DNA of 64,000 bases from Pseudomonas sp. GM21 (lineage in GTDB: Bacteria; Pseudomonadota; Gammaproteobacteria; Pseudomonadales; Pseudomonadaceae). Below the pieces are notes generated by a model that saw only the letters and a program-made list of their open reading frames with translations, searched no databases and was not told the origin of the DNA. The translations under genes and the position numbers were made by a program. The stretch is from NCBI RefSeq assembly GCF_000282215.1, contig NZ_AKJS01000080.1, forward strand, positions 97,305 through 161,304, read 5' to 3'. This document shows positions 33,968 through 42,750 of the stretch, piece after piece; position 1 is the stretch's first letter; every line of letters starts with the position of its first letter.

Positions 33968-35043
33968 CAGGCAAACACCTGCAGGCTGCGCGGCGGCAAG
34001 GCGACCATGATCTGCTGGGCGCCGAGGCGCGGCATGGCTTCCGGCGCCAGTTCAGCCAACAACGGGTGACCCGGCAATTGGTCGAGTTCGAAACTCATGC
34101 GGCAACGGTTGCCGAGGAAAGTGATTTCGCGAACCTTGGCCGCAAACAGGTTTTCTTCATGCACCAGCGGGTTGACGTTGATCGCTTCCGGGCGGCAGAA
34201 CAAACGGCCCGACGCAGTTTTCGCGCTGCCATCGGCCAGACGCATGTTCAGCCCGCCGACCTGGGCGTGGCTGTCGCTGCTGCGCTGGAACGGCAGCCAG
34301 TTGCCCTGGCCGACGAACTCCGCCACAAAGGGGGTTGCCGGGCGGTCGTAGATTTCCTGCGGTGTGGCGTACTGCTCGACCTTGCCGTTGTTCATCACGG
34401 CGATGCGGTCGGCCATCAGCATGGCCTCGTCCTGATTGTGCGTGACCATCAGGGTGGTGATGCCGAGGTTGCGCTGCAATTGGCGCAACTCGGTGCACAG
34501 ATGCTCGCGAACCCGGGCGTCGAGCGCCGACATCGGTTCGTCCAGCAGCAGTAACGAAGGCGCTGGTGCCAGGGCCCGCGCCAGGGCGACGCGTTGCTGT
34601 TGGCCACCAGACAGTTGGCCGGGGTACTTTTTCTCACTGCCGAGCAGGCCGACCAGTTCCAGCATCTGACCGACACGCTTGCGCACTTCGTCACGACCGC
34701 TGCCCGCGAGGCCGTAGGCAATGTTCGCTTCGACGGTGAGATTGGGGAACAGCGCGTAGGACTGGAAGAGAATGCCGTAGTCCCGCGCCTGAGGGGCCAG
34801 ATGGGAAACGTCACGATCCCCCAGGTACAACTCACCGCTGTCCTGCTTTTCCAGACCGGCAATGCAGCGCAGCAAGGTGGTTTTGCCACAACCCGACGGG
34901 CCCAGCAGGCACACCAGCTCCCCCGCCGCCACGTCGAGGGAAACGTTATCCAGCGCGGTAAAGGCGCCAAAGCGTTTCTGCACGCCGCGCACCTTCATCG
35001 GGGCACCGGGGTTGGTCAGGGCAGTTGCGATCGAATGGTTCAT
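33967..35043 (-). CDS. ABC transporter ATP-binding protein of the phosphonate importer
   Basis: 358 residues. Walker A GPSGCGKTT (48-56), signature LSGGQQQRVALARAL, Walker B LLLLDEPMSALDA, and a C-terminal TOBE-like domain typical of importer ATPases of the CUT1/Fbp group. First gene of the operon. The 112 bp upstream (35044-35155) should hold its promoter, but I see no clear -35/-10; the rest of the gap to the regulator gene is a repeat element. Confidence 0.9.
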   Translation of the reverse strand: MNHSIATALTNPGAPMKVRGVQKRFGAFTALDNVSLDVAAGELVCLLGPSGCGKTTLLRCIAGLEKQDSGELYLGDRDVSHLAPQARDYGILFQSYALFPNLTVEANIAYGLAGSGRDEVRKRVGQMLELVGLLGSEKKYPGQLSGGQQQRVALARALAPAPSLLLLDEPMSALDARVREHLCTELRQLQRNLGITTLMVTHNQDEAMLMADRIAVMNNGKVEQYATPQEIYDRPATPFVAEFVGQGNWLPFQRSSDSHAQVGGLNMRLADGSAKTASGRLFCRPEAINVNPLVHEENLFAAKVREITFLGNRCRMSFELDQLPGHPLLAELAPEAMPRLGAQQIMVALPPRSLQVFA

Positions 35044-35155
35044 GGACAGGCCTCATCAAGCAGATGAAGGCCATCCTAGGGATGTAATGAGTCCGTCATG
35101 TGGCAGTGAGGCAAAAATGGCTGATAGTGGTATTCGAGGATTTTGGTTCACCGCT

Positions 35156-35263
35156 GATCGTTCCCACGCTCTGCGTGGGAATGCCTCTTCTGACTCTCCG
35201 CGTTCGGCTCTTGGGACGCAGAGCGTCCCGGGCTGCATTCCCACGCAAAGCGTGGGAACGATC
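35156..35263. repeat. 108-bp GATCGTTCCCACGC element, copy 3
   Basis: Arms GATCGTTCCCACGCTCTGCG and the inverse ending GCGTGGGAACGATC, with inner GGGACGCAGAGCGTCCC. It ends one base before the stop codon triplet of the LysR gene, between that gene and the importer operon. Confidence 0.88.
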
Positions 35264-35264
35264 A

Positions 35265-36128
35265 TCAGGCCGGGGCCATTTCCTGCGCCAACCCGAGAAA
35301 CGCCGCCGGCAGCCGCGCCCCTTTGCGCTCCTTGAGGCAATACAGGTACTCAGGAATCTGCGGCGCATTTTCGATGGTCAGCACCCGCAGTTGCGGATCG
35401 TGCGGTACTTCCTGCCGGGCAATGATGCTGATGCCGATGTTGCGCAGCACCGCCTCCCGGATCGATTCACGGCTGCCAATCTCCAGTAACGGCCCGAAAC
35501 TCACCCCGGCGCTATCCAACAACTCTTCGGTCAATCGGCGAGTGGTCGAACCCGACTCCCGCATCAACAACGTATGCCCGGCCAGCGCACTGAGCGGCAC
35601 ATGGTCATGAACCGCCAACGGATGATTGCGATGCACGGCCAGCACCAGCGGATCGCTGCCGAGCACCCGGCGAATCAGTCGCGCATCGTCGAGCAATTGC
35701 GACGATGCCGCGACATCGACCCGATAATCCTCCAGCGCTTCGAGCACTTGCTGGGAGTTGCCGATTTCTACCGACACTTCCACTTGCGGCAAGCGCTCGC
35801 GGAAGGTCTTCACCAGATCAAGGATGTAATACGGCGCCGTGGCCGCGATGCGCAACGTGCCCTGGACCTGACCACTGTTGCGCAGGAAAAACTCTATGTC
35901 GGATTCCTGTTGTAACAACGCCTTGACCATCGGCAGCAGCCGCGCGCCTTCATCGCTGAGGCTGAGGCGGCGGCCGCCCCGGTAGAACAGTTCAACCGAG
36001 TACTGGCTTTCCAGGTTGCGGATTTGCGTCGTCACCGTGGGCTGGCTCAGGCCGAGCTTTTTCGCCGCCAGGGTAATGCTGCCCAGGCGGGCCACCATGT
36101 AAAACGCCTTCAACTCGGCACTCAGCAC
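35265..36128 (-). CDS. LysR family regulator, probably of the phosphonate operon
   Basis: 287 residues, GTG start with GAGGAA 5-6 nt upstream. N-terminal winged helix-turn-helix: FYMVARLGSITLAAKKLGLSQPTVTTQIRNLE. The effector domain follows from about residue 90. It lies directly upstream of the importer operon on the same strand, as the regulators of 2-aminoethylphosphonate uptake do elsewhere, so local control is likely. It is 16 bp after the end of the metal ATPase gene, which is on the same strand, but those are functionally separate. Confidence 0.86.
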   Translation of the reverse strand: MLSAELKAFYMVARLGSITLAAKKLGLSQPTVTTQIRNLESQYSVELFYRGGRRLSLSDEGARLLPMVKALLQQESDIEFFLRNSGQVQGTLRIAATAPYYILDLVKTFRERLPQVEVSVEIGNSQQVLEALEDYRVDVAASSQLLDDARLIRRVLGSDPLVLAVHRNHPLAVHDHVPLSALAGHTLLMRESGSTTRRLTEELLDSAGVSFGPLLEIGSRESIREAVLRNIGISIIARQEVPHDPQLRVLTIENAPQIPEYLYCLKERKGARLPAAFLGLAQEMAPA

Positions 36129-36144
36129 ACCCGTTCCTCATCGC

Positions 36145-38406
36145 TTATTTACGCAACAGGCGCAAACCGTTGAACACCACCAACAGGCTCACGCCCATGT
36201 CGGCAAACACCGCCATCCACATGGTGGCGATCCCGGCAAAGGTTACCCCAAGAAAGATCGCCTTGATGACCAAAGCGAGGGCGATGTTCTGTTTCAGGAT
36301 GCTGGAGGTCTGCCGCGACAAGCGGATGAACGCCGGAATCTTGCGCAAATCGTCGTCCATCAGCGCGACATCGGCGGTTTCGATGGCGGTATCGGTGCCG
36401 GCGGCGGCCATGGCAAAACCGATTTCGGCCCGGGCCAGTGCCGGTGCGTCGTTGATGCCATCGCCCACCATGCCCACGTGATGGCCCTGTGCATAAAGGG
36501 CCTCGATGGCTTGCAGTTTGTCGGTTGGCAGCAGGTCGCCCTTGGCCTCGTCGATGCCGACTTGCGCGGCAATCGCCTGCGCGGTGTGGACGTTGTCGCC
36601 GGTAAGCATCAGGGTCTTGATGCCCAGTTCGTGCAATTGCTGGATCGCCTCGCGGCTGGAGTCCTTGACCGTGTCCGCCACGGCGAACAACGCCAACGGG
36701 CCTGATTTGTCGAGCAACAACACCACAGATTTGCCCTGTTTTTCCAGCGCGAACAGCTTCTCTTCCAGTGCCGGCGAGCAGAGTCTTAGTTCTTCAACCA
36801 GCCGATGATTGCCCAAGTGGTAAGTCTGGCCATTAATGTCGCCACGCACCCCGCGACCGGCCAGCGCTTCGAAGTTATCCACAACGAGTGGCGCGGATTG
36901 TTTATCCACAGCAGCATTGGCGATGGCGAGCGACACCGGGTGATCCGAACGACCGGCCAGCGCCGCCGCAATCGCCGGGGCCAATTCGTCAGCCGTTGGA
37001 TCAAGCGACAGGTAATCGGTCTGCACCGGTTTGCCGTGAGTGATCGTCCCGGTCTTGTCCAGGGCCAGGTAATCGAGCTTGTAACCGCCCTCCAGATAGA
37101 CGCCGCCCTTCACCAGAATCCCTTTACGCGCTGCCGCCGCGAGACCGCTGACGATGGTTACCGGAATGGAAATCACCAGCGCACACGGGCAAGCGACCAC
37201 CAGTAACACCAACGCACGGTAGATCCAGTCGAACCAGGCGGCGCCCATGAACAACGGCGGAATCACAGCCACGGCTAGGGCCAGGATGAACACTGCTGGC
37301 GTGTAGATTTTCGAGAAGCTGTCGACGAAACGCTGAGTTGGCGCCCGCGCGCCTTGCGCCTGTTCGACGGCATGGATGATCCGCGCCAGCGTCGAGTTGT
37401 TGGCCGCGGCGGTCACGGCAAATTCCAGAGACCCAGCCTGATTGATGGTTCCGGCGAACACTTTGTCTCCGAGCGTTTTTTCCACCGGCAGGCTTTCGCC
37501 AGTGATCGGCGCCTGATCGATGGTTGAGCTACCGGACACGACTTCACCGTCCAGACCAATCCGCTCACCGGGACGTACCCGCACCCGTGCACCGAGCTCG
37601 ATGGTGTTGACGTCCTGCTCGACCCAGCGGCCATCGGCTTGCTGCACCGTGGCCTGTTCCGGGGTCATCTGCATCAAGCCGCTGATAGCATTGCGCGCAC
37701 GGTCCAGGGATTTGGCCTCGATCAACTCGGCCACAGTGAACAGGAACATCACCATCGCCGCTTCCGGCCACTGCCCGATCAGGATCGCGCCGGTCACCGC
37801 GATGCTCATCAGCGCGTTGATGTTCAGGCTGAGGTTTTTAAGGGCAATCCAGCCCTTTTTGTACGTGCTCAGCCCGCCGCTGAGAATCGAAACCAGCGCA
37901 ATGATCGCCACCACCCAATTGGGCGCGGCATTAGTGAAGTGGATCACTTCGGCAGCCAGCGCCCCCACGCCGGACAGCGCCAGTGGCCACCACGGTTTTT
38001 TCTCCGGCGCTGGAGCGGGCGCTTCAACGCCTTGCTCCAGCGGCTCGGCAACCATGCCCAGCGACTTGATCGCCTCGATGATCGGCGCAGTACTCGGCAG
38101 GTCATGGGTAACGCCCAGCACTCGGTTGATCAGGTTGAATTCCAGCTGCTGCACACCCGCGAGCTTGCCGAGTTTGTTCTGGATCAGCGTCTGCTCGGTC
38201 GGGCAGTCCATCGCGTCGATGCGGAAACTGCTCAGCCGTGCACCGGCCGTTGGCGTTTCACTCAACTTGATCAGCGACGGTGCCGCCACTTTGGCAGAAC
38301 AGCAGGAATCACCGTGGCCGCCATGCTCATGCTTCTGCACAGGCTGCAGCTTGTGGCTGTGATCGTGCTCAGCCTTAGGGATGTGGGTGTGTTGGGAGTC
38401 GCTCAT
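36145..38406 (-). CDS. cadA: Cd2+/Zn2+/Pb2+-exporting P1B-type ATPase
   Basis: 753 residues from the ATG at 38406. The N-terminus is His-rich (HIPKAEHDHSHK, HEHGGHGDSCC), followed by one heavy-metal-associated domain whose metal site reads MDCPTE (66-71), the form found in ZntA/CadA relatives. The membrane CPC motif is in VVACPCALVIS; the phosphorylation motif DKTGT is at about residue 450; GDGINDAPAL closes the ATP domain. It pumps divalent soft metals out of the cytoplasm. The divergent cadR and the 19-bp-spacer promoter indicate metal-induced control. Confidence 0.93.
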   Translation of the reverse strand: MSDSQHTHIPKAEHDHSHKLQPVQKHEHGGHGDSCCSAKVAAPSLIKLSETPTAGARLSSFRIDAMDCPTEQTLIQNKLGKLAGVQQLEFNLINRVLGVTHDLPSTAPIIEAIKSLGMVAEPLEQGVEAPAPAPEKKPWWPLALSGVGALAAEVIHFTNAAPNWVVAIIALVSILSGGLSTYKKGWIALKNLSLNINALMSIAVTGAILIGQWPEAAMVMFLFTVAELIEAKSLDRARNAISGLMQMTPEQATVQQADGRWVEQDVNTIELGARVRVRPGERIGLDGEVVSGSSTIDQAPITGESLPVEKTLGDKVFAGTINQAGSLEFAVTAAANNSTLARIIHAVEQAQGARAPTQRFVDSFSKIYTPAVFILALAVAVIPPLFMGAAWFDWIYRALVLLVVACPCALVISIPVTIVSGLAAAARKGILVKGGVYLEGGYKLDYLALDKTGTITHGKPVQTDYLSLDPTADELAPAIAAALAGRSDHPVSLAIANAAVDKQSAPLVVDNFEALAGRGVRGDINGQTYHLGNHRLVEELRLCSPALEEKLFALEKQGKSVVLLLDKSGPLALFAVADTVKDSSREAIQQLHELGIKTLMLTGDNVHTAQAIAAQVGIDEAKGDLLPTDKLQAIEALYAQGHHVGMVGDGINDAPALARAEIGFAMAAAGTDTAIETADVALMDDDLRKIPAFIRLSRQTSSILKQNIALALVIKAIFLGVTFAGIATMWMAVFADMGVSLLVVFNGLRLLRK

Positions 38407-38437
38407 CAGGTCGCGTCCATAAAGGTGCCTGTTGCCA

Positions 38438-38468
38438 AGTAAAGACCCTGTAGCCACTATAGGGTCAA
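38438..38468 (-). promoter_or_regulatory. MerR-type cadA promoter and CadR operator
   Basis: On the minus strand TTGACC (38468-38463), a 19-bp spacer, TTTACT (38443-38438). The spacer contains the dyad GACCCT-N11-AGGGTC (38444-38466). The over-long spacer with a dyad in it is the classic arrangement in which a MerR-family activator twists the DNA when metal is bound. It lies between cadA and cadR, so it probably controls cadA and also autoregulates cadR. Confidence 0.82.
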
Positions 38469-38491
38469 GCACCTATTGGGAGATTGTCGTC

Positions 38492-38941
38492 ATGAAGATC
38501 GGAGAACTGGCCCGACTCACCGACTGCGCCGTGGAAACCATCCGTTATTACGAGCGCGAAAACCTGCTGCCAGAACCGGCCCGCAGCGACGGCAACTACC
38601 GCGTCTACACCCAGGCCCACGCCGAACGCCTGACCTTCATCCGCAACTGCCGCACCCTCGACATGACGCTGGAAGAAATCCGCAGCCTGTTGGCCTTGCG
38701 CGACAGTCCGCAGGATCAGTGCGAAAGCGTGAATGCGCTGATCGACGAACACATCCACCATGTCAAGGCGCGGATCGATGGGTTACTGGCATTGCAGACA
38801 CAACTGCTCGACCTGCGCCAACGCTGTGGCGAAGGGCCGGAGATTGATCAGTGCGGGATTTTGCAGCGGCTGGAAGTGAGTGGCGGGGTTGTGGCGACGG
38901 AGGTTGAGCATTCGCATGTCGGCCGCAGTCACGGCCACTGA
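38492..38941 (+). CDS. cadR: Cd(II)/Pb(II)-responsive MerR family regulator
   Basis: 149 residues from the ATG at 38492. N-terminal MerR helix-turn-helix MKIGELARLTDCAVETIRYYERENLLP. Metal-site cysteines appear in DQCESVN (near 77) and in RQRCGEGPEIDQCG (near 112 and 119), the CadR pattern. The tail HSHVGRSHGH is the extra histidine-rich metal site known from Pseudomonas CadR. It is divergent from cadA with the operator between them. Confidence 0.94.
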   Translation: MKIGELARLTDCAVETIRYYERENLLPEPARSDGNYRVYTQAHAERLTFIRNCRTLDMTLEEIRSLLALRDSPQDQCESVNALIDEHIHHVKARIDGLLALQTQLLDLRQRCGEGPEIDQCGILQRLEVSGGVVATEVEHSHVGRSHGH

Positions 38942-38958
38942 GCACACCCCATAACCAC

Positions 38959-39050
38959 TGTGGGAGCGAGCCTGCTCGCGAATGCGGTCAGTCAATCAAC
39001 GTTGATGTCGACTGACCCACCGCTTTCGCGAGCAGGCTCGCTCCCACATT
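38959..39050. repeat. REPIN between cadR and thyA
   Basis: CTGTGGGAGCGAGCCTGCTC plus GCGAATGC (from 38959) and inverse ending GAGCAGGCTCGCTCCCACA (39023-39050), between convergent genes. Confidence 0.88.
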
Positions 39051-39067
39051 AGGTTTGCGGTGTTTTT

Positions 39068-40039
39068 TTAGACCGCCATCGGCGCGGTCATTGGCGCATG
39101 GTGCTGATAACCCTCAAGCGAGAAGTCGCCCGGCTCGATCAACTCCAGCCACTCCGGCTGATACACACCCGTCTTGGCAAACTCAGGAACACGATCACTG
39201 ATCACCAGTTTCGGCATCGGGAACGGCTCGCGCTTGAGCTGTTCATTGAGCATGTCCAAGTGGTTTTCGTAGACGTGCGCGTCACCGATGAAATAGGTGA
39301 ACCAGCGCGGCGTATAACCGGTCAGGCGACCGATCAGGCTCAGCAGTGCGGCGCCTTCGGTGAGGTTGAACGGCGTGCCCAGGCCCAGGTCGTTGGAGCG
39401 GATGTAAAGGGTCAGGGAAATTTCCTTGGTCTCGACATTCGGGTGGAACTGGTACAGCAGGTGGCACGGTGGCAAAGCCATTTCATCGAGCTGGGCGACG
39501 TTCCAGCCGTGGAACAGGATGCGGCGGCTGCCCGGGTCCTTGATGATGGTGTCGACGCACTGACGGATCTGGTCAATCGCCTTGTACAGCACCACATAAG
39601 CCTGACCATCTTCTTCGCCTTCCGCGATCTGGCGGTAGCCCTGGCTCAGCGTCTGCTCGATGGCGGCCTGGTTGCTGACCGGGATCTGCTTGTACGCCGG
39701 CCACTTGCGCCATTGCACGCCGTAGATCTCGCCGAGGTCGTCTTCGCCCTGGCGGAACGGGTTGGCCAGCCATTGGGCATTTTCGTTGGCGTTCTGATCC
39801 CAGACCTTGCAGCCCAGCGCACGGAATTCGGCGGCGTTGTTTACCCCACGCAGAAAACCACACATCTCTCCGATGGCCGATTTAAAGGCCATCTTGCGGG
39901 TGGTGATCGCCGGGAACCCTTCCTTCAGGTCATACCGCAGCATCGCGCCGGGAAAGCTGATGGTGTTCACGCCAGTGCGGTTGGCTTGCTTGGTGCCGTT
40001 CTTGATGACGTGGGCGACCAGTTCGAGATATTGCTTCAT
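39068..40039 (-). CDS. thyA: thymidylate synthase
   Basis: 323 residues. It methylates dUMP to dTMP with methylene-tetrahydrofolate, giving dihydrofolate that FolA recycles. Catalytic Cys (about 192) in [12 protein letters not shown], dUMP-binding [12 protein letters not shown], and [13 protein letters not shown] near the N-terminus. It is about 60 residues longer than the 264-residue E. coli type; the extra residues are mainly around 95-140 ([20 protein letters not shown] onwards), as in the longer ThyA variants. Same strand as lgt, 47 bp apart, so probably one operon. Confidence 0.95.
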   Translation of the reverse strand: MKQYLELVAHVIKNGTKQANRTGVNTISFPGAMLRYDLKEGFPAITTRKMAFKSAIGEMCGFLRGVNNAAEFRALGCKVWDQNANENAQWLANPFRQGEDDLGEIYGVQWRKWPAYKQIPVSNQAAIEQTLSQGYRQIAEGEEDGQAYVVLYKAIDQIRQCVDTIIKDPGSRRILFHGWNVAQLDEMALPPCHLLYQFHPNVETKEISLTLYIRSNDLGLGTPFNLTEGAALLSLIGRLTGYTPRWFTYFIGDAHVYENHLDMLNEQLKREPFPMPKLVISDRVPEFAKTGVYQPEWLELIEPGDFSLEGYQHHAPMTAPMAV

Positions 40040-40086
40040 GAGTTACCTGTGTCCTTGAACCCGGGGCCCAAGCCCCGGGATCGAAT

Positions 40087-40893
40087 TTATACTGCCGTCG
40101 CGGGTGCCGCCGGGGCGCGGTGATACGCCAGCCAGATCAGGAACAGCCCGCCGACGATCATCGGTACGCAGAGCACTTGGCCCATGGTCAGCCAGTTCCA
40201 GGCCAGATAGCCCAGTTGCGCATCCGGTACGCGAACGAATTCGACGATGAAGCGGAAGATGCCATAGAACAGCGCAAACATCCCGGACACCGCCATGGTT
40301 GGCCGCGGCTTGCGCGAAAATAGCCAGAGAATGGCGAACAGCGCCACGCCTTCGAGCGCGAACTGATACAGCTGCGACGGATGACGCGCCAGCTGTGCCG
40401 GATCGGTCGGGAAGACCATCGCCCATGGCACGTCAGTGGCCTTGCCCCACAACTCGGCGTTGATGAAGTTACCAATGCGTCCGGCACCCAGGCCAATCGG
40501 CACCATGGGCGCGACGAAGTCCATCAGCTGGAAGAACGACTTGTTGTTCTTTTTACCAAACCACAGCGCCGCCAGCATTACGCCGATGAAGCCGCCGTGG
40601 AACGACATACCGCCCTTCCACACTTCGAAAATCAGCGCCGGGCTCGCCAGGTAGGCGTGCAGATCGTAGAACAGCACATAACCCAGACGGCCGCCGACAA
40701 TGACGCCCATCGACATCCAGAAGACCATGTCGGAGAGTTTCTCTTTGGTCCAGGTCGGGTCGAACCGGTTCAACCGGCGGGACGCCAGCAGCCAGGCGCC
40801 GCCAATGCCGATCAGGTACATCAAACCGTACCAGTGGATTTTCAGCGGACCGATGGCCAGGGCCACCGGATCGATCTGCGGGTAAGGCAGCAT
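40087..40893 (-). CDS. lgt: prolipoprotein diacylglyceryl transferase
   Basis: 268 residues, inner-membrane enzyme with about seven helices. It transfers diacylglycerol from phosphatidylglycerol to the lipobox cysteine of prolipoproteins. Signature [14 protein letters not shown] and the conserved [13 protein letters not shown] are seen; the N-terminus, [23 protein letters not shown], is diagnostic. It is conserved next to thyA in pseudomonads. 80 bp lie between it and the TauE gene. Confidence 0.96.
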   Translation of the reverse strand: MLPYPQIDPVALAIGPLKIHWYGLMYLIGIGGAWLLASRRLNRFDPTWTKEKLSDMVFWMSMGVIVGGRLGYVLFYDLHAYLASPALIFEVWKGGMSFHGGFIGVMLAALWFGKKNNKSFFQLMDFVAPMVPIGLGAGRIGNFINAELWGKATDVPWAMVFPTDPAQLARHPSQLYQFALEGVALFAILWLFSRKPRPTMAVSGMFALFYGIFRFIVEFVRVPDAQLGYLAWNWLTMGQVLCVPMIVGGLFLIWLAYHRAPAAPATAV

Positions 40894-40973
40894 TGCGACT
40901 CCTCGTTAGAGTTGAAACCAAAATTCCCGGGCGACGCTGCCACCTCAGGATTAAGCCAGGATTGCGCTGTGCG

Positions 40974-41756
40974 TCAGAACAAGAAATTCAGGCCAACGCA
41001 GAACAGCAAAGCGGCAAACAGTCTTTTCAGCAACTTCGGCGACAGCCTGTGAGCCAGTCGCGCACCGAAGCGGGCGAAGACCATGCTGGTCAGGGCAATG
41101 CCCAACAGCGCCGGCAAATAAACAAAACCGAGACTATGGGCCGGCAACAATGGATCGTGCCAGCCCAGAATCATGAAACTTAATGCACTGGCCAATGCGA
41201 TGGGCAGACCGCAGGCCGATGAGGTGGCCACCGCTTGCTGCATCGGCACACTGCGCCAGGTCAGAAACGGCACGGTCAATGAGCCACCGCCAATCCCGAA
41301 AATCGCCGAGGCCCAGCCAATCACGCTGCCGGCCACGGTCAGACCGAGTTTGCCCGGTACCGTTCGGCTGGCTTTAGGTTTGACATCCAGCGCCAGTTGC
41401 GCGGCGATGACCAGGGCGAATACGCCAATGATCTTTTGCAAGTTCGGGCCGGAGATCGCTTCGGCCGTCAGCGCGCCGAAACCGGCGCCGATCAGAATAC
41501 CAACGGTCATCCAGACGAAAATCGGCCAACGCACCGCACCACGACGTTGGTGTTCGCGGACAGCGTTGATCGACGTAAAGATAATCGTCGCCAGGGACGT
41601 GCCGACCGCCAAGTGGGTCAGGATCGACGTGTCAAAGCCCTGCAAAGTGAAACTGAATACCAACACGGGGACGATGATGATCCCGCCACCCACCCCGAAC
41701 AGCCCGGCCAACACGCCTGCGCAGGCGCCCAGCGCCAGATAGAGCAGAAATTCCAT
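40974..41756 (-). CDS. TauE/SafE family sulfite/organosulfonate exporter-like membrane protein
   Basis: 260 residues, about eight membrane helices. Glycine-rich N-terminal half GACAGVLAGLFGVGGGIIIVPVL and its echo in the second half, IGWASAIFGIGGGSLTVPFL, mark the TauE/SafE inverted duplication. Substrate is not shown; the family covers sulfite, sulfoacetate, and other anions. It is first in line with lgt and thyA on the minus strand. Confidence 0.9.
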   Translation of the reverse strand: MEFLLYLALGACAGVLAGLFGVGGGIIIVPVLVFSFTLQGFDTSILTHLAVGTSLATIIFTSINAVREHQRRGAVRWPIFVWMTVGILIGAGFGALTAEAISGPNLQKIIGVFALVIAAQLALDVKPKASRTVPGKLGLTVAGSVIGWASAIFGIGGGSLTVPFLTWRSVPMQQAVATSSACGLPIALASALSFMILGWHDPLLPAHSLGFVYLPALLGIALTSMVFARFGARLAHRLSPKLLKRLFAALLFCVGLNFLF

Positions 41757-41889
41757 GCCTGCATCCTACTCTTCACCCAAAACCGGAGCGGCATGGTAAC
41801 GGATGCATGGCCTCGGGCTCCACTGGATGGCGATGGATACCCGCGCGATGTCTGCGTAGAGTGGGCAAAAAACACACAAGGACCACCTT

Positions 41890-42636
41890 ATGTGCCTGAT
41901 TGTCTTCGCCTGGCGGCCCGGCAACGCCCAGCCCCTGATCGTGGCCGCCAACCGCGACGAATTCTATGCCCGCCCGAGCCTGCCGCTGGCGCAATGGCCC
42001 GAAGCGCCACAGGTGTATGCCGGCCGCGACCAGGAAGCCGGCGGCACCTGGCTCGGCATCGGTGCCAACGGGCGCTTCGCCGCATTGACCAACATCCGTG
42101 ACCCGCATCAACCGCCGTCGCGCAAATCGCGGGGGGAGCTGGTGGCTGGATATTTGTTGGGCGACCAACCGATTGATGACTATTTGAACGACGTTGTCGC
42201 ACGTTCGCTGGAATATGCCGGGTTTAATTTGTTGATCGGCAATGCCAACGAGCTGTGGCATTTCAATGCGCGGGAGTCCGAGGCAGTGATGCTGGCACCC
42301 GGGGTTTATGGGCTGTCGAATGCAGGGCTGAATACACCGTGGCCCAAATTGCTCAAGGCGCGGGCGGCGCTGGAAGAAGTGCTGGGGGATCCACAGCCTC
42401 AGGCTTTGCTGGCGTTACTGGCGGACTCTCAGGCGGCGCCGTTTGCCGAACTGCCAGACACCGGGGTTGGGCTGGCCACCGAGACGTTGTTGTCGAGTGT
42501 GTTTATCGCCAGCCAGAGTTATGGGACACGGGCGAGTACGGCGTTGATTGTTCAGGCGGACGGGACGCGGCATATGGTCGAAAGGAGTTTCGGGCCGTAT
42601 GGCGGGCATTTAGGGGAAGTGGAGATCAGGGTTTAG
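41890..42636 (+). CDS. NRDE family protein (TANGO2-like)
   Basis: 248 residues. The family signature at the start, MCLIVFAWRPGN followed by VAANRDEFYARPS (NRDE), and GGTWLGIGANGRFAALTNIRDP are clear. Cys2 is a potential N-terminal nucleophile after loss of Met, as in NTN hydrolases, although the fold has not been proved here. Relatives are linked to heme or lipid handling in eukaryotes; in bacteria the role is unknown. AAGGA precedes the ATG. Divergent from the TauE gene. Confidence 0.88.
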   Translation: MCLIVFAWRPGNAQPLIVAANRDEFYARPSLPLAQWPEAPQVYAGRDQEAGGTWLGIGANGRFAALTNIRDPHQPPSRKSRGELVAGYLLGDQPIDDYLNDVVARSLEYAGFNLLIGNANELWHFNARESEAVMLAPGVYGLSNAGLNTPWPKLLKARAALEEVLGDPQPQALLALLADSQAAPFAELPDTGVGLATETLLSSVFIASQSYGTRASTALIVQADGTRHMVERSFGPYGGHLGEVEIRV

Positions 42637-42651
42637 TTTTGTGTTGTCTGG

Positions 42652-42744
42652 ACTGGCCCCATCGCGAGCAGGCTCGCTCCCACATTGGATTTGTGATCGA
42701 CACATATCCCCTGTGGGAGCGAGCCTGCTCGCGATGAGGCCAGT
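42652..42744. repeat. REPIN with extended arms between the NRDE gene and ptsP
   Basis: The palindromes GCGAGCAGGCTCGCTCCCAC and inverse are extended outward by ACTGGCC / GGCCAGT, giving arms of about 33 bp with one mismatch, 27 bp apart. It lies between convergent genes and ends 6 bp from the ptsP stop. Confidence 0.88.
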
Positions 42745-42750
42745 GCTGGT

